Of a stretch of DNA of 14,440 bases, positions 6,892-13,593 are shown piece after piece (the stretch's first letter is position 1; every line of letters begins with the position of its first letter). The position numbers and the translations under genes were made by a program. Source of the stretch: Candidatus Zixiibacteriota bacterium (GTDB taxonomy: Bacteria > Zixibacteria > MSB-5A5 > GN15 > PGXB01); NCBI GenBank assembly GCA_030642025.1, contig DAOWOO010000005.1:1-14440 (forward strand), written 5' to 3'. The notes under the pieces were generated by a model that saw only the letters and a list, made by a program, of their open reading frames with translations, ran no database searches and was not told the origin of the DNA.

Positions 6892-6940
6892 TTAGCCTAA
6901 GGTTAAATGTGCTCGCATGGCGGGCTAATCGGGTCGAGCA
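6892..6940 (-). promoter_or_regulatory. Putative H-type pseudoknot just upstream of the 62-codon ORF
   Basis: On the minus strand the order is TGCTCG (6940-6935), TTAGCC (6928-6923), CGAGCA (6915-6910), GGCTAA (6897-6892). The first pairs with the third and the second with the fourth, the interlocked order of an H-type pseudoknot with two six-pair stems. The last arm abuts the SD-like AGGGGA before the ATG at 6879, so folding could block or open that ribosome site, as in translational riboswitches or autoregulated mRNAs. Two six-mers in this order could still arise by chance. Confidence 0.35.
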
Positions 6941-7151
6941 AGTGTACTCTTTCACCACCTCCTTTTAAAACTGTTTGGGAAACATTCCAGTATTAACATA
7001 TATTACATTTTCCCTAAACAATACGACGCCAAATAAGGTATGTGAGGTGCAATTTACGCGATAGGTACCTTACAGAAGTAATAAATCAGACAATCGCATT
7101 TATTGCTTATCTTAATTTTAAGCATAAAGCTATGGGAAAGTCAATATAAAT

Positions 7152-7175
7152 ATTAACAAAACGCAGTTTTTGCGC
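7152..7175 (-). terminator. Weak terminator candidate after the 172-aa gene
   Basis: On the minus strand CGCA (7174-7171) and TGCG (7165-7162) form a four-pair stem with a 5-nt loop, extendable by G-T pairs and followed by TTTTGTTAATA. A second small GC-containing stem (GCAG/CTGC, within 7207-7217) with TTTT follows directly after the stop codon. Either is weak. Confidence 0.3.
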
Positions 7176-7220
7176 CCTTTATGCGGATTCAAGTTACATT
7201 GGCAAAAGCAGATTCTGCGC

Positions 7221-7739
7221 CTATCCTGATGAGTTTATTATCGTCCAAACCGAGTCAGGTGAGATATTAAACTCGCGAGAGAGGTTAATTTTTATCTCGT
7301 AGAGAGAGATACGGTTTTCATATTTGGTAAGGTCTTTGGGAAGATCTCCCAGCTGATTTTGATAACTGGACAGCACTTTCTGAATAATCGGATCAATTTC
7401 CGGCTCTGGTTCTGGTTTATTAACCATTTCCTGATTATTGTCTTTCTCAGTTTCCGCAGATATTAAGCCCAATTGTAATGAATCATGATACTTGTTCAAG
7501 CTATCAATTATCAGGCCGTAATAGCCCTCCAGCTTCACAATGGAATCGACATAAAAGCGGGTTGAATCGTCAAGAAGCTTCAGATATTCACCGTTACGGG
7601 TAGCAAAATACTCTTCCTTGATACGCCTGATATCTTCCTCGTGGCGGCTGGCTGACACTCTGGATTTTATCACCGAGATAACCACCAGCGCTATTACCAG
7701 AACAACAATGGCAATATATTTGAAAATATTTCTCTTCAT
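7221..7739 (-). CDS. Membrane-anchored protein of unknown function
   Basis: I do not recognise a family for this 172-residue protein. A basic start and one hydrophobic helix (about 7-25) anchor it in the inner membrane with the rest probably outside. The next part (about 30-95) is highly charged and helical, with a likely coiled coil (HEEDIRRIKEEYFATRN). A linker with alternating Pro and Glu (PEPEPEIDP, about 109-117) leads to a compact helical C-terminal part (QKVLSSYQNQLGDLP..., ISLYEIKINLSREFNISPDSVWTII). The ATG at 7739 has the Shine-Dalgarno AAGGAG at proper spacing and a perfect consensus promoter at 7760-7788, so strong, constitutive expression as a single gene is likely. A role in envelope structure is conceivable but not shown. 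Confidence 0.8.
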   Translation of the reverse strand: MKRNIFKYIAIVVLVIALVVISVIKSRVSASRHEEDIRRIKEEYFATRNGEYLKLLDDSTRFYVDSIVKLEGYYGLIIDSLNKYHDSLQLGLISAETEKDNNQEMVNKPEPEPEIDPIIQKVLSSYQNQLGDLPKDLTKYENRISLYEIKINLSREFNISPDSVWTIINSSG

Positions 7740-7759
7740 TCGACTCCTTCCTTGTAACG

Positions 7760-7788
7760 ATTATAGACCGGCCAGGATATACTGTCAA
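7760..7788 (-). promoter_or_regulatory. Perfect consensus sigma-70 promoter
   Basis: On the minus strand TTGACA (7788-7783) is separated by exactly 17 nt from TATAAT (7765-7760), a full match to the housekeeping consensus in both hexamers and spacing. Transcription would start near 7753, leaving a leader of only about 14 nt that contains the Shine-Dalgarno of the 172-aa gene. Confidence 0.85.
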
Positions 7789-7820
7789 GTTTGAAAATAT
7801 AGAATGGCAAACAGAGGTAC

Positions 7821-7852
7821 ATAAAAAACCCGGGCCATCCCTGGACCGGGTT
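7821..7852 (-). terminator. Strong intrinsic terminator of the glycan operon
   Basis: AACCCGG (7827-7833) pairs with CCGGGTT (7846-7852). After one G-A mismatch two more pairs (CC/GG) extend the stem. On the minus strand the stem runs into six T (complement of 7823-7828). It closes the minus-strand operon that ends at 7950 and separates it from the next promoter at 7760-7788. Confidence 0.9.
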
Positions 7853-7867
7853 CAAGGCAAAACCAAC

Positions 7868-7912
7868 TCATTCCCCCCGCTCAATACGCTGGATCGCTTC
7901 CTTCAGCCTCCA
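7868..7912 (-). pseudogene. Possible remnant of a protein C-terminus (14 codons)
   Basis: On the minus strand, between an in-frame TAA (7915-7913) and TGA (7870-7868), the frame reads WRLKEAIQRIERGE, a sequence that looks like the amphipathic C-terminal helix of a real protein. No start or upstream coding part is left, so it may be a relic between the glycosyltransferase stop and the terminator. With 14 codons chance is a fair explanation. Confidence 0.2.
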
Positions 7913-7949
7913 TTATATATTACGAATAAAGGCCGGATTCTGTTCCACG

Positions 7950-8666
7950 TTACTTTTTGATTTTTAAATACAAAAATAACCAGGGACGCATCATCGACCA
8001 CCATCCGGCAAACGGCCTTATTTTGCTGTAGTTCTTTTTCTCTTCCGGGTAGATCATCGACACCGGCGCCTCAGTAACCTTATATTCGCCTTTAAGTACA
8101 TGATAATGAATATAGTATTCCAATTCGTAACGATCCAACCACGACTGGTCAATATTGAACCTTGAGTTATCGAATAAAGACAGCCGGTAGGCCCGGAAAC
8201 CGCAGGTTACGTCAGTACCCTTGAATCCGGTAAAGATCCTGACAATCGCCGTAAAGATGCGTATCATTATTCTTCTGAACAACGGCAGGTTGGGCGACTC
8301 TCCGCCTGACAGGTAACGCGACCCCTGAACATAATCAAAACCGTCATTTACGATTGGATCGGTAAGGCGGCAGATCTCCGATGGCTGCATTTTGCCGTTG
8401 GCGGCCATAATGACGATAATATCGAATCCCTTTTCGCGCCCGAAATGTATCGCCTCGCGGATACCGCAACCGATTCCCTTATTGGCATCATGCCGTATCA
8501 GATGATAATCCTGCTCCCGCAGAAATTCATAACTTCCATCGGTGGAACCATCGTCGATAAATAGAATTTCATAATCGCCCGATTCCGGGAATGAAGCGAC
8601 CAGCCTTTTTAGTTTTTCGCCTTCATTATAAGAAAACAAAGAGACAAGAATTCTGGGCACAGACAT
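7950..8666 (-). CDS. GT2-family glycosyltransferase (DPM1-like), divergent DXD region
   Basis: The 238-residue product is a GT-A fold enzyme of family GT2 like dolichyl/polyprenyl-phosphate sugar synthases. Seen are SLFSYNEGEKL, FIDDGSTDGS (36-45, nucleotide binding), NKGIGCGIREA, VQGSRYLSGG (113-122), TDVTCGFRAYRLSLF and WLDRYELEYYIHYH. At the metal-binding place, where the paralogue at 13594 has SGDNQHEP, this one has AANGKMQP (88-95), so Asn replaces the usual Asp; related enzymes with GNGK in this place are known to me, so it is probably active but distinct. There is no clear membrane domain beyond a mildly hydrophobic end (MRPWLFLYLKIKK). It is the last gene of the operon, 5 nt after the acyltransferase gene, and precedes the terminator at 7821-7852. 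Confidence 0.9.
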   Translation of the reverse strand: MSVPRILVSLFSYNEGEKLKRLVASFPESGDYEILFIDDGSTDGSYEFLREQDYHLIRHDANKGIGCGIREAIHFGREKGFDIIVIMAANGKMQPSEICRLTDPIVNDGFDYVQGSRYLSGGESPNLPLFRRIMIRIFTAIVRIFTGFKGTDVTCGFRAYRLSLFDNSRFNIDQSWLDRYELEYYIHYHVLKGEYKVTEAPVSMIYPEEKKNYSKIRPFAGWWSMMRPWLFLYLKIKK

Positions 8667-8671
8667 AATGC

Positions 8672-9349
8672 CTATTTTTCCTGATCAGTGTATGGCGGCC
8701 ACAGATACGGCCGCTCATAAGCACCTATACGGCATTTAAGTTCATTCACCGATTTAATCACCCGCCCCGGATTTCCCGTCGCCACCATCATTTCCGGGAT
8801 GTCGGTCGTTATCACCGATCCGGCTCCAATCAAAGCGCCTTTCCCAATTTTTACGGCAGGAAGGAAAGTGCAGTTGGCACCGATTCGGGCATAATCACCG
8901 ACAATCGCTCCGCCTCCGCATTCTTTCCATTTCGGACAGCCCATCGGATGCGGGTCATCGGTAAAAACCGTCCGCGGACCGACAAAGACATATTTGCCGA
9001 GCGTGACCATCTCCAGAAAGCATCCCGAATGGATCCGACAATGGTCGCCTATAATATTTTCATATTCAAGAATAGCCTGGGTGCCGATTGAAACGCAGTT
9101 GCCGATTTTATTATTCTCTCGAATAGATGTTCCCTGCCCGGTCTGAAAATCATCTCCAATACGGTTACCGGCATATATGGTGGTAAACGGCCGGATGACG
9201 GCGTTTTTCCCGATTGCAAGCGACAGTTCGCCGTCGGCTTTGCCCCGGGGCGGTTGGCCCAACACGACCGGGCCGAAGATAACACTTCCCTCACCTATGG
9301 TAACATTGTCATATATGGTAACATCGCCCTTAATCGTAACGCCGGTCAT
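8672..9349 (-). CDS. Left-handed beta-helix (hexapeptide-repeat) acyltransferase, WbpD/WlbB-like
   Basis: The 225-residue protein is built of hexapeptide repeats with I/V/L at every sixth position: VTIKGDVTIYDNVTIGEGS, LAIGKNAVIRPFTTIYAGNRIGDDF and so on to KIGKGALIGAGSVITTDIPEMMVATGNPGRVI, the classic closing coil of sugar O/N-acetyltransferases. An insert with FTDDPHPMGCPKWKECGGGAIVG (about 139-161) resembles the loop seen in WbpD/WlbB-type enzymes, which acetylate a 3-amino sugar nucleotide. The start overlaps the oxidoreductase stop by ATGA (9346-9349), so the two are translated together, matching the WbpB-WbpD/WlbA-WlbB pairing. The specific acyl group and sugar cannot be read from the sequence. 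Confidence 0.88.
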   Translation of the reverse strand: MTGVTIKGDVTIYDNVTIGEGSVIFGPVVLGQPPRGKADGELSLAIGKNAVIRPFTTIYAGNRIGDDFQTGQGTSIRENNKIGNCVSIGTQAILEYENIIGDHCRIHSGCFLEMVTLGKYVFVGPRTVFTDDPHPMGCPKWKECGGGAIVGDYARIGANCTFLPAVKIGKGALIGAGSVITTDIPEMMVATGNPGRVIKSVNELKCRIGAYERPYLWPPYTDQEK

Positions 9350-10353
9350 AATTTTACCACTTTCCCACCCTGCTTTATGGAACTGTTGGCCGCTTCCAGT
9401 ATCCGCACCACCCGATAACCGGCCTGTCCGTCGGTAAGCGGCTTTCTATTTTCAGTCACAGCATCGACAAATTCCCGCGAGATCCGGTTCAGGGCCTCGG
9501 TGAGATCAATATGCGGCGCCATCATATTGCCGGTGCGGTACTGCACGAGAATATCGTAAACCTCTTCCCTGTTTTTCAGATAATCCACGCCCTTGTCATA
9601 CACCTTGATTTTTTCCGATGGCTCGACATCATCGTAGACTATCATTTTCTTTGAGCCGCAGATCAGGGTCTTTCTAATCTTAACCGGCGCCAGCCAGTTG
9701 ACATGAATATGTCCGATAAAATTGCCGTCGTACCGGGCGGCAATATACGCCATGTTTTCTATATCCCGGTCAAAATGAGCGACCCCGGTGGCTGAGATAG
9801 AAACCGGAGGCCGCTCAATAAGATGATCCATAATCGAGACGTCATGTGCAGCCAGGTCCCAGACAACATTGACATCATGCTGAAACAGCCCCAGGTTAAC
9901 CCTTACCGAATCGAAATAGTACAGCTCGCCGATTTCGCCGGAGGAAACCAGCTCCTTGATTTTCCGCACGGCTCCGGTATATATAAACGTATGATCGACC
10001 ATCAGGACAAGATTGCGCCGCTCCGCTTCCTCGATAAGTACCTCTGCCTGCTCCGATGTTGCTGTCATCGGTTTTTCCAGAAGCAGGTGTTTGCCGTTGG
10101 CCAACGCCTCCATCCCCAGCGGGAAATGGGTTGAAACCGGGGTGGCAATAACCACCGCATCGACCTTTTTATTGCGCAGAATTTCATTGCAGTCGGTAGT
10201 AACCGTCTTGATATTCGGAAACCGACGCGATATAAAATCAAGCCGTTCGGTTCTTAAGTCCGACACCGCCAGCACCCTGACATCATCAAGAATACTGAAA
10301 TTCCTGACCAGATTCGGCCCCCAGTATCCACATCCAATAATCCCTATATTCAC
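9346..10353 (-). CDS. Gfo/Idh/MocA-family NAD(P)-dependent oxidoreductase, WbpB/WlbA-like
   Basis: The 335-residue product has the N-terminal Rossmann motif GIIGCGYWGPNLVRNF (4-19), AVVIATPVSTHF, the family motif LLEKPM with Glu93-Lys94-Pro95, and VDHTFIYTGAVRKIKEL. The second domain has VWDLAAHDVSIMDHL, whose His170 and Asp171 occupy the usual catalytic/substrate place. WlbA/WbpB-type enzymes oxidise the 3-position of UDP-GlcNAc uronic acid before amination. Here the gene is coupled to an acyltransferase, but the matching aminotransferase is not in the window. The Shine-Dalgarno AGGAG (in the stretch overlapping the upstream stop codon) and ATG at 10353 make the start secure. Other Gfo/Idh sugars are possible. 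Confidence 0.9.
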   Translation of the reverse strand: MNIGIIGCGYWGPNLVRNFSILDDVRVLAVSDLRTERLDFISRRFPNIKTVTTDCNEILRNKKVDAVVIATPVSTHFPLGMEALANGKHLLLEKPMTATSEQAEVLIEEAERRNLVLMVDHTFIYTGAVRKIKELVSSGEIGELYYFDSVRVNLGLFQHDVNVVWDLAAHDVSIMDHLIERPPVSISATGVAHFDRDIENMAYIAARYDGNFIGHIHVNWLAPVKIRKTLICGSKKMIVYDDVEPSEKIKVYDKGVDYLKNREEVYDILVQYRTGNMMAPHIDLTEALNRISREFVDAVTENRKPLTDGQAGYRVVRILEAANSSIKQGGKVVKL

Positions 10354-10365
10354 TTCACCGCTCTC

Positions 10366-12615
10366 CTAAAAATAAAACCTCTTGCCGCCAAACCTTTTGA
10401 CCTCAAGAAGTATCCGGTAACGCCCTTTTTGCCGGCCGGATGCATCTGAGAGATCATCTTCGCGGAATTCACGTTCCCGCAGATCTTTAATATAATAAGA
10501 AAGAGCCGAATCGGAAGAAAGATGATAATTTTTCCGTATTCTCGGATCGCCTTTATCAATAAATCTTTCAATTGAGGTTTTAATCAGACCGGGGGCAGAT
10601 AGATGATTATCCGATAATATATCATACCCACCAAACAGCCTGATGAAATTGTCTTCCTCTGGGAGCGAATCCGATATCATAATCGCTATATCCAACACAC
10701 CATACTGATCGGCCATCTGGTTGAAGAATTGTGGACTTAATGGAATCTTTCGCCAGAGGCGCATTTCTTCCTTACCAATATCAAGTAGTTCCTCAAATAC
10801 GGGGTAAGTCATCTTCCTGACATAGAATTCTGTAACCGGTGGTTTTAAGACATGCGGTGAAAACCGGCGGCCGTTAATCATGACATGAAAATGGTTGACC
10901 GGAGCTTTGTTGGTAACCATGTCGATATCTACCCGAGCCAGTTCACCCTCATCAAGCCGGAAATCATCGGGAATAAAAATCCTTACCCCAGCCACCTGTT
11001 GAGGTGAATCGAGACGGCATTCCCACTCCGCCCAGCGGTCGCGTGCGCCGCAAACTGCAATGGTTACAATAAGCAATATAACTGTCGGAATGCCGAGCAC
11101 CTTAATACTCCGGGCCGTAATACCGGTTTTTGAGACAAGAACAGCAATAAACCCAAAAATTGAAATCATTATCAGTATTTTGACGGTTATTGTCAAGATC
11201 GCTCCCAGCATGCCGCCGAGATGAGCCGCCCCGGCTGATTCGGGGAAAAACATTATAAATGCGATACCCGCCAGGCAGATTGCAAGCGGCAGTTTCACAT
11301 GAAAACTGTCGGCTTTAAGTATATTCCGTCGGGAAAACTCATAAACGGCCATCATCGCGCCCGCCGATGCAATTATAATCAGGGGCATGGGATTTAAATT
11401 GTACCGCGCCAGCGAATGCAGGACAATATGGATTAGTGTGTAATAAAACGGGATATGGAATAGATAGATTAATCCCCGCCGTCGGTTCAGGGCGAAAGAA
11501 AATACACCAAAGACGCCAAACAGGACGATCAGACGATGAATTATTTTACCGACGGTCGGTGTAATAACGAACGACCGGTTAAGGTCATTGAAGGGTATCG
11601 ACCAGAGTCGGTCGAATTTAGTTACCAGTAATCCCGCATAGCCGAGAGGATCACTTGATATCTCCTTGAAAACCGAGCGGTTCCAGAAATCCTTGTCCAC
11701 ATAGTCAAGATCATACCCCTCGTTTTCGATAGATGAACTGGAGCGAAAATTAGCCGCCGAGTATTCAGGATCGCGGATGGCCAACTCTCCAAAATATATC
11801 GACGCTAGTATTACCCACGGAATAACAATTATGATAAACGGCACGGCCGCTTTGGCAATATGTCGCAGGACGCCCGTTATATCGGATTTGTGATCGTGCA
11901 GAAATCCCAGAAGAAAAGGCGCAAACAGAAGGGTAGCCGTAGGCCGGGTCAGCACCAGTACTCCCAAAAGCGCCCCGGACAGATAGAGATACCTGTCGTT
12001 TTTATTCTCATACCATCGGAGCAGAAGATACAATGTCAGGAGAATAAACAGAATGGTCAATTGATCGGGCGAGACCAAACCTGTCAGTAGTATAAACGGT
12101 AAATATATTATATATAGTATGCCGGCAAGGATGGCTGTGCGACGGTCAAAAAGCATGGCCGCAATCAACATCACCAGCACGACACAGAAACCGTCAATCA
12201 CGGCATTGAATGTCCTGACAACCATAAAATCAACGGCAAAATCAGTCAAGAAAACAGCGGCAAGGAAGGCTGGATATACCGGCCCTGATATAAAAAGATA
12301 ATCCTGGGTTTCTTCAATAGTGGGGATATCGTAGTATAGCCACTCTATCCGTTCACCCTTGATATAATGCTCCATGTCAGCCAGAAACAGATGCTCGCTG
12401 GCGGTAGAATCAGTCTCGGTGGGCAGTCTTTCCGGGTGTCCGAATGAGCCTCCTTCATCGAAATAGTGCAACAGCCCCACAGCCGCCGAAGAATATATAC
12501 GGGCGTCCCACATTACGGGGACCGGCTCGGTGGTATAGATATACATGAGTCTGATAAAAGTACAAATAACAAAGAAGAAAATAAGAATCCGACTGAAAGA
12601 GCTTTTCGATTTCAT
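10366..12615 (-). CDS. Integral-membrane glycosyltransferase, GT39/ArnT-like, with extracytoplasmic C-terminal domain
   Basis: The 749-residue protein has about ten or more membrane helices from residue 8 to 525. The first outside loop has MWDARIY with Asp37, the catalytic-type Asp of the PMT/ArnT superfamily, then a longer insert (about 50-105) before GPVYPAFLA. Also seen are LTGLVSPDQLTILFILLTLY, LVLTRPTA and LARYNLNPMPLII (402-414), a typical ...RY.l...P segment. Residues about 526-749 form a soluble, beta-rich domain (VAGVRIFIPDDF, HFHVMINGRRF), probably outside, ending in a charged tail. Such enzymes move a sugar from polyprenyl phosphate to protein, lipid A or another glycan. The start at 12615 has no clear ribosome site, 23 nt after the epimerase stop. 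The acceptor is unknown. Confidence 0.82.
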   Translation of the reverse strand: MKSKSSFSRILIFFFVICTFIRLMYIYTTEPVPVMWDARIYSSAAVGLLHYFDEGGSFGHPERLPTETDSTASEHLFLADMEHYIKGERIEWLYYDIPTIEETQDYLFISGPVYPAFLAAVFLTDFAVDFMVVRTFNAVIDGFCVVLVMLIAAMLFDRRTAILAGILYIIYLPFILLTGLVSPDQLTILFILLTLYLLLRWYENKNDRYLYLSGALLGVLVLTRPTATLLFAPFLLGFLHDHKSDITGVLRHIAKAAVPFIIIVIPWVILASIYFGELAIRDPEYSAANFRSSSSIENEGYDLDYVDKDFWNRSVFKEISSDPLGYAGLLVTKFDRLWSIPFNDLNRSFVITPTVGKIIHRLIVLFGVFGVFSFALNRRRGLIYLFHIPFYYTLIHIVLHSLARYNLNPMPLIIIASAGAMMAVYEFSRRNILKADSFHVKLPLAICLAGIAFIMFFPESAGAAHLGGMLGAILTITVKILIMISIFGFIAVLVSKTGITARSIKVLGIPTVILLIVTIAVCGARDRWAEWECRLDSPQQVAGVRIFIPDDFRLDEGELARVDIDMVTNKAPVNHFHVMINGRRFSPHVLKPPVTEFYVRKMTYPVFEELLDIGKEEMRLWRKIPLSPQFFNQMADQYGVLDIAIMISDSLPEEDNFIRLFGGYDILSDNHLSAPGLIKTSIERFIDKGDPRIRKNYHLSSDSALSYYIKDLREREFREDDLSDASGRQKGRYRILLEVKRFGGKRFYF

Positions 12616-12638
12616 ACGGCCGGCTTAAACGGTCTTAC

Positions 12639-13592
12639 TTATTTGAGAGTGCGGCACCACTCCACCGTACGGCGTAATCCTTCGCGAAGAGTCACCTGGG
12701 GTTGCCAGCGAAGTCTGGTGCGGGTGCGTTCAATATTCAATACACGGCGGCGGATATTGTCGATGTCGCGCCGGTCGATATGCTCACAGTTCACCTCTTT
12801 GCCGCAGATATCTGAGAGAATCGCTACAATATCGAGAATACTTGTTTCGGAACCGGAGCCGATATTGAAAACCATCCCGTCGGCACGAGGCGAAAGAAGG
12901 GCCAGAAGAGTTCCCTCGACCGCGTCATCAATATATGTAAAATCGCGTGTCTGATGACCGTCTCCATGGATCTGGGGCGATTCGCCCTTTTCAATGGACT
13001 CGATAAACTTGGATATCACGCCGCAATACGGGTTGGCCGGGTTCTGCTTGGGACCGTAGATATTTGAATACCGCACCACGCCAACCGGGACAAAGTAAGT
13101 TTCAAAGAAAGCATAACAATAATTTTCACCGGCCAGCTTGGAAACACTGTAAGGAGAGAATGTGACCGGAGTTTCATCCTCGACAATCGGAAGAATTCGA
13201 GGATTGCCGTATATTGAGGCCGATGATGAATATACTATCCGGGTGGGTTTGGTTTCCCGCGCGGCCAGAAGAATATTCAAAGTGCCGCCGATATTGGTTC
13301 GGTAGTCCTCTAACGGATTTTTGGTCGATATGATAATATTCCGCGCCGCCAGGTGGCAGACATAGTCGGACCGGGCCATCAGACCTCGCACTAATTCGTA
13401 ATCGGTAACCGTACCTTCGATGAATTCGTACGGAATACCGGTGTCAATATTTTTCAGATCACCGGTAAAAAGATCGTCCAGGACTATTACCTTACCTCCT
13501 GATCGGGTTACCCGGCCGACAATGTTGGAGCCGATAAACCCTGCCCCACCAGTGACCAGAACGGTTTTCCCGGTAAAATCAATTTTTATCAT
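12639..13592 (-). CDS. NAD-dependent nucleotide-sugar epimerase/dehydratase (extended SDR)
   Basis: The 317-residue product is an extended short-chain dehydrogenase of the GalE/WbpP type. Seen are VTGGAGFIGSNIV (13-25, NAD binding), VIVLDDLFTGD, CHLAAR (79-84), VYSSSASIYGN (120-130) and the catalytic Tyr148-Ser-Val-Ser-Lys152. RYSNIYGPKQNP, the IHGDGHQTRDFTYIDDAVEG segment and FNIGSGSETSILDI follow as in UDP-glucose/GlcNAc 4-epimerases. Length and motif order are normal and complete. It likely makes UDP-galactose-, UDP-GalNAc- or uronic-acid-type precursors for the operon; the exact sugar cannot be told. The ATG at 13592 has AAGGA upstream and lies one nucleotide after the preceding stop. Confidence 0.92.
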   Translation of the reverse strand: MIKIDFTGKTVLVTGGAGFIGSNIVGRVTRSGGKVIVLDDLFTGDLKNIDTGIPYEFIEGTVTDYELVRGLMARSDYVCHLAARNIIISTKNPLEDYRTNIGGTLNILLAARETKPTRIVYSSSASIYGNPRILPIVEDETPVTFSPYSVSKLAGENYCYAFFETYFVPVGVVRYSNIYGPKQNPANPYCGVISKFIESIEKGESPQIHGDGHQTRDFTYIDDAVEGTLLALLSPRADGMVFNIGSGSETSILDIVAILSDICGKEVNCEHIDRRDIDNIRRRVLNIERTRTRLRWQPQVTLREGLRRTVEWCRTLK

Positions 13593-13593
13593 A

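Larger units (their letters stand above)
6880..7220 (-). other. Structured, AT-rich non-coding leader region
   Basis: No convincing gene is visible on either strand. On the minus strand it would be the leader of the 62-codon ORF. It holds a putative pseudoknot at 6892-6940, the perfect anti-SD match AAGGAGGTG ending at 6956, a bulged hairpin around 6969-6990, and inverted repeats 7034-7040/7066-7072, 7080-7086/7098-7104 and an imperfect one at 7105-7130. Two weak promoter candidates point to the small gene: TTGACT (7144-7139) with TTAAAA (7121-7116) at 17 nt, and TTGTTT (7021-7016) with TGTTAA (6998-6993) at 17 nt. Each is poor at -10. A weak terminator-like hairpin of the upstream gene lies at 7152-7175. 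Confidence 0.4.

Noticed and set aside
6725..6958. 77-codon minus-strand frame starting with GTG after AGGAGG
   Set aside because: The Shine-Dalgarno overlaps or nearly touches the start codon, the protein is unusually rich in Arg and Cys without a motif, and the 62-codon frame has more neighbour-like codon use. It is kept only as an alternative in the findings.
6950..6966. Plus-strand CACCACCTCCTTTT resembling the 3' end of 16S rRNA
   Set aside because: Only about ten bases match, no other rRNA sequence is near, and the opposite strand explains it as a Shine-Dalgarno-like motif.
9823..10369. Plus-strand open frames opposite the oxidoreductase gene
   Set aside because: They are antisense shadows of a gene with full family motifs and show no ribosome sites or domain signals.
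10350..10571. 73-codon minus-strand frame over the end of the GT39 gene
   Set aside because: It is fully inside a well-supported gene in another frame and has no motif of its own beyond composition.
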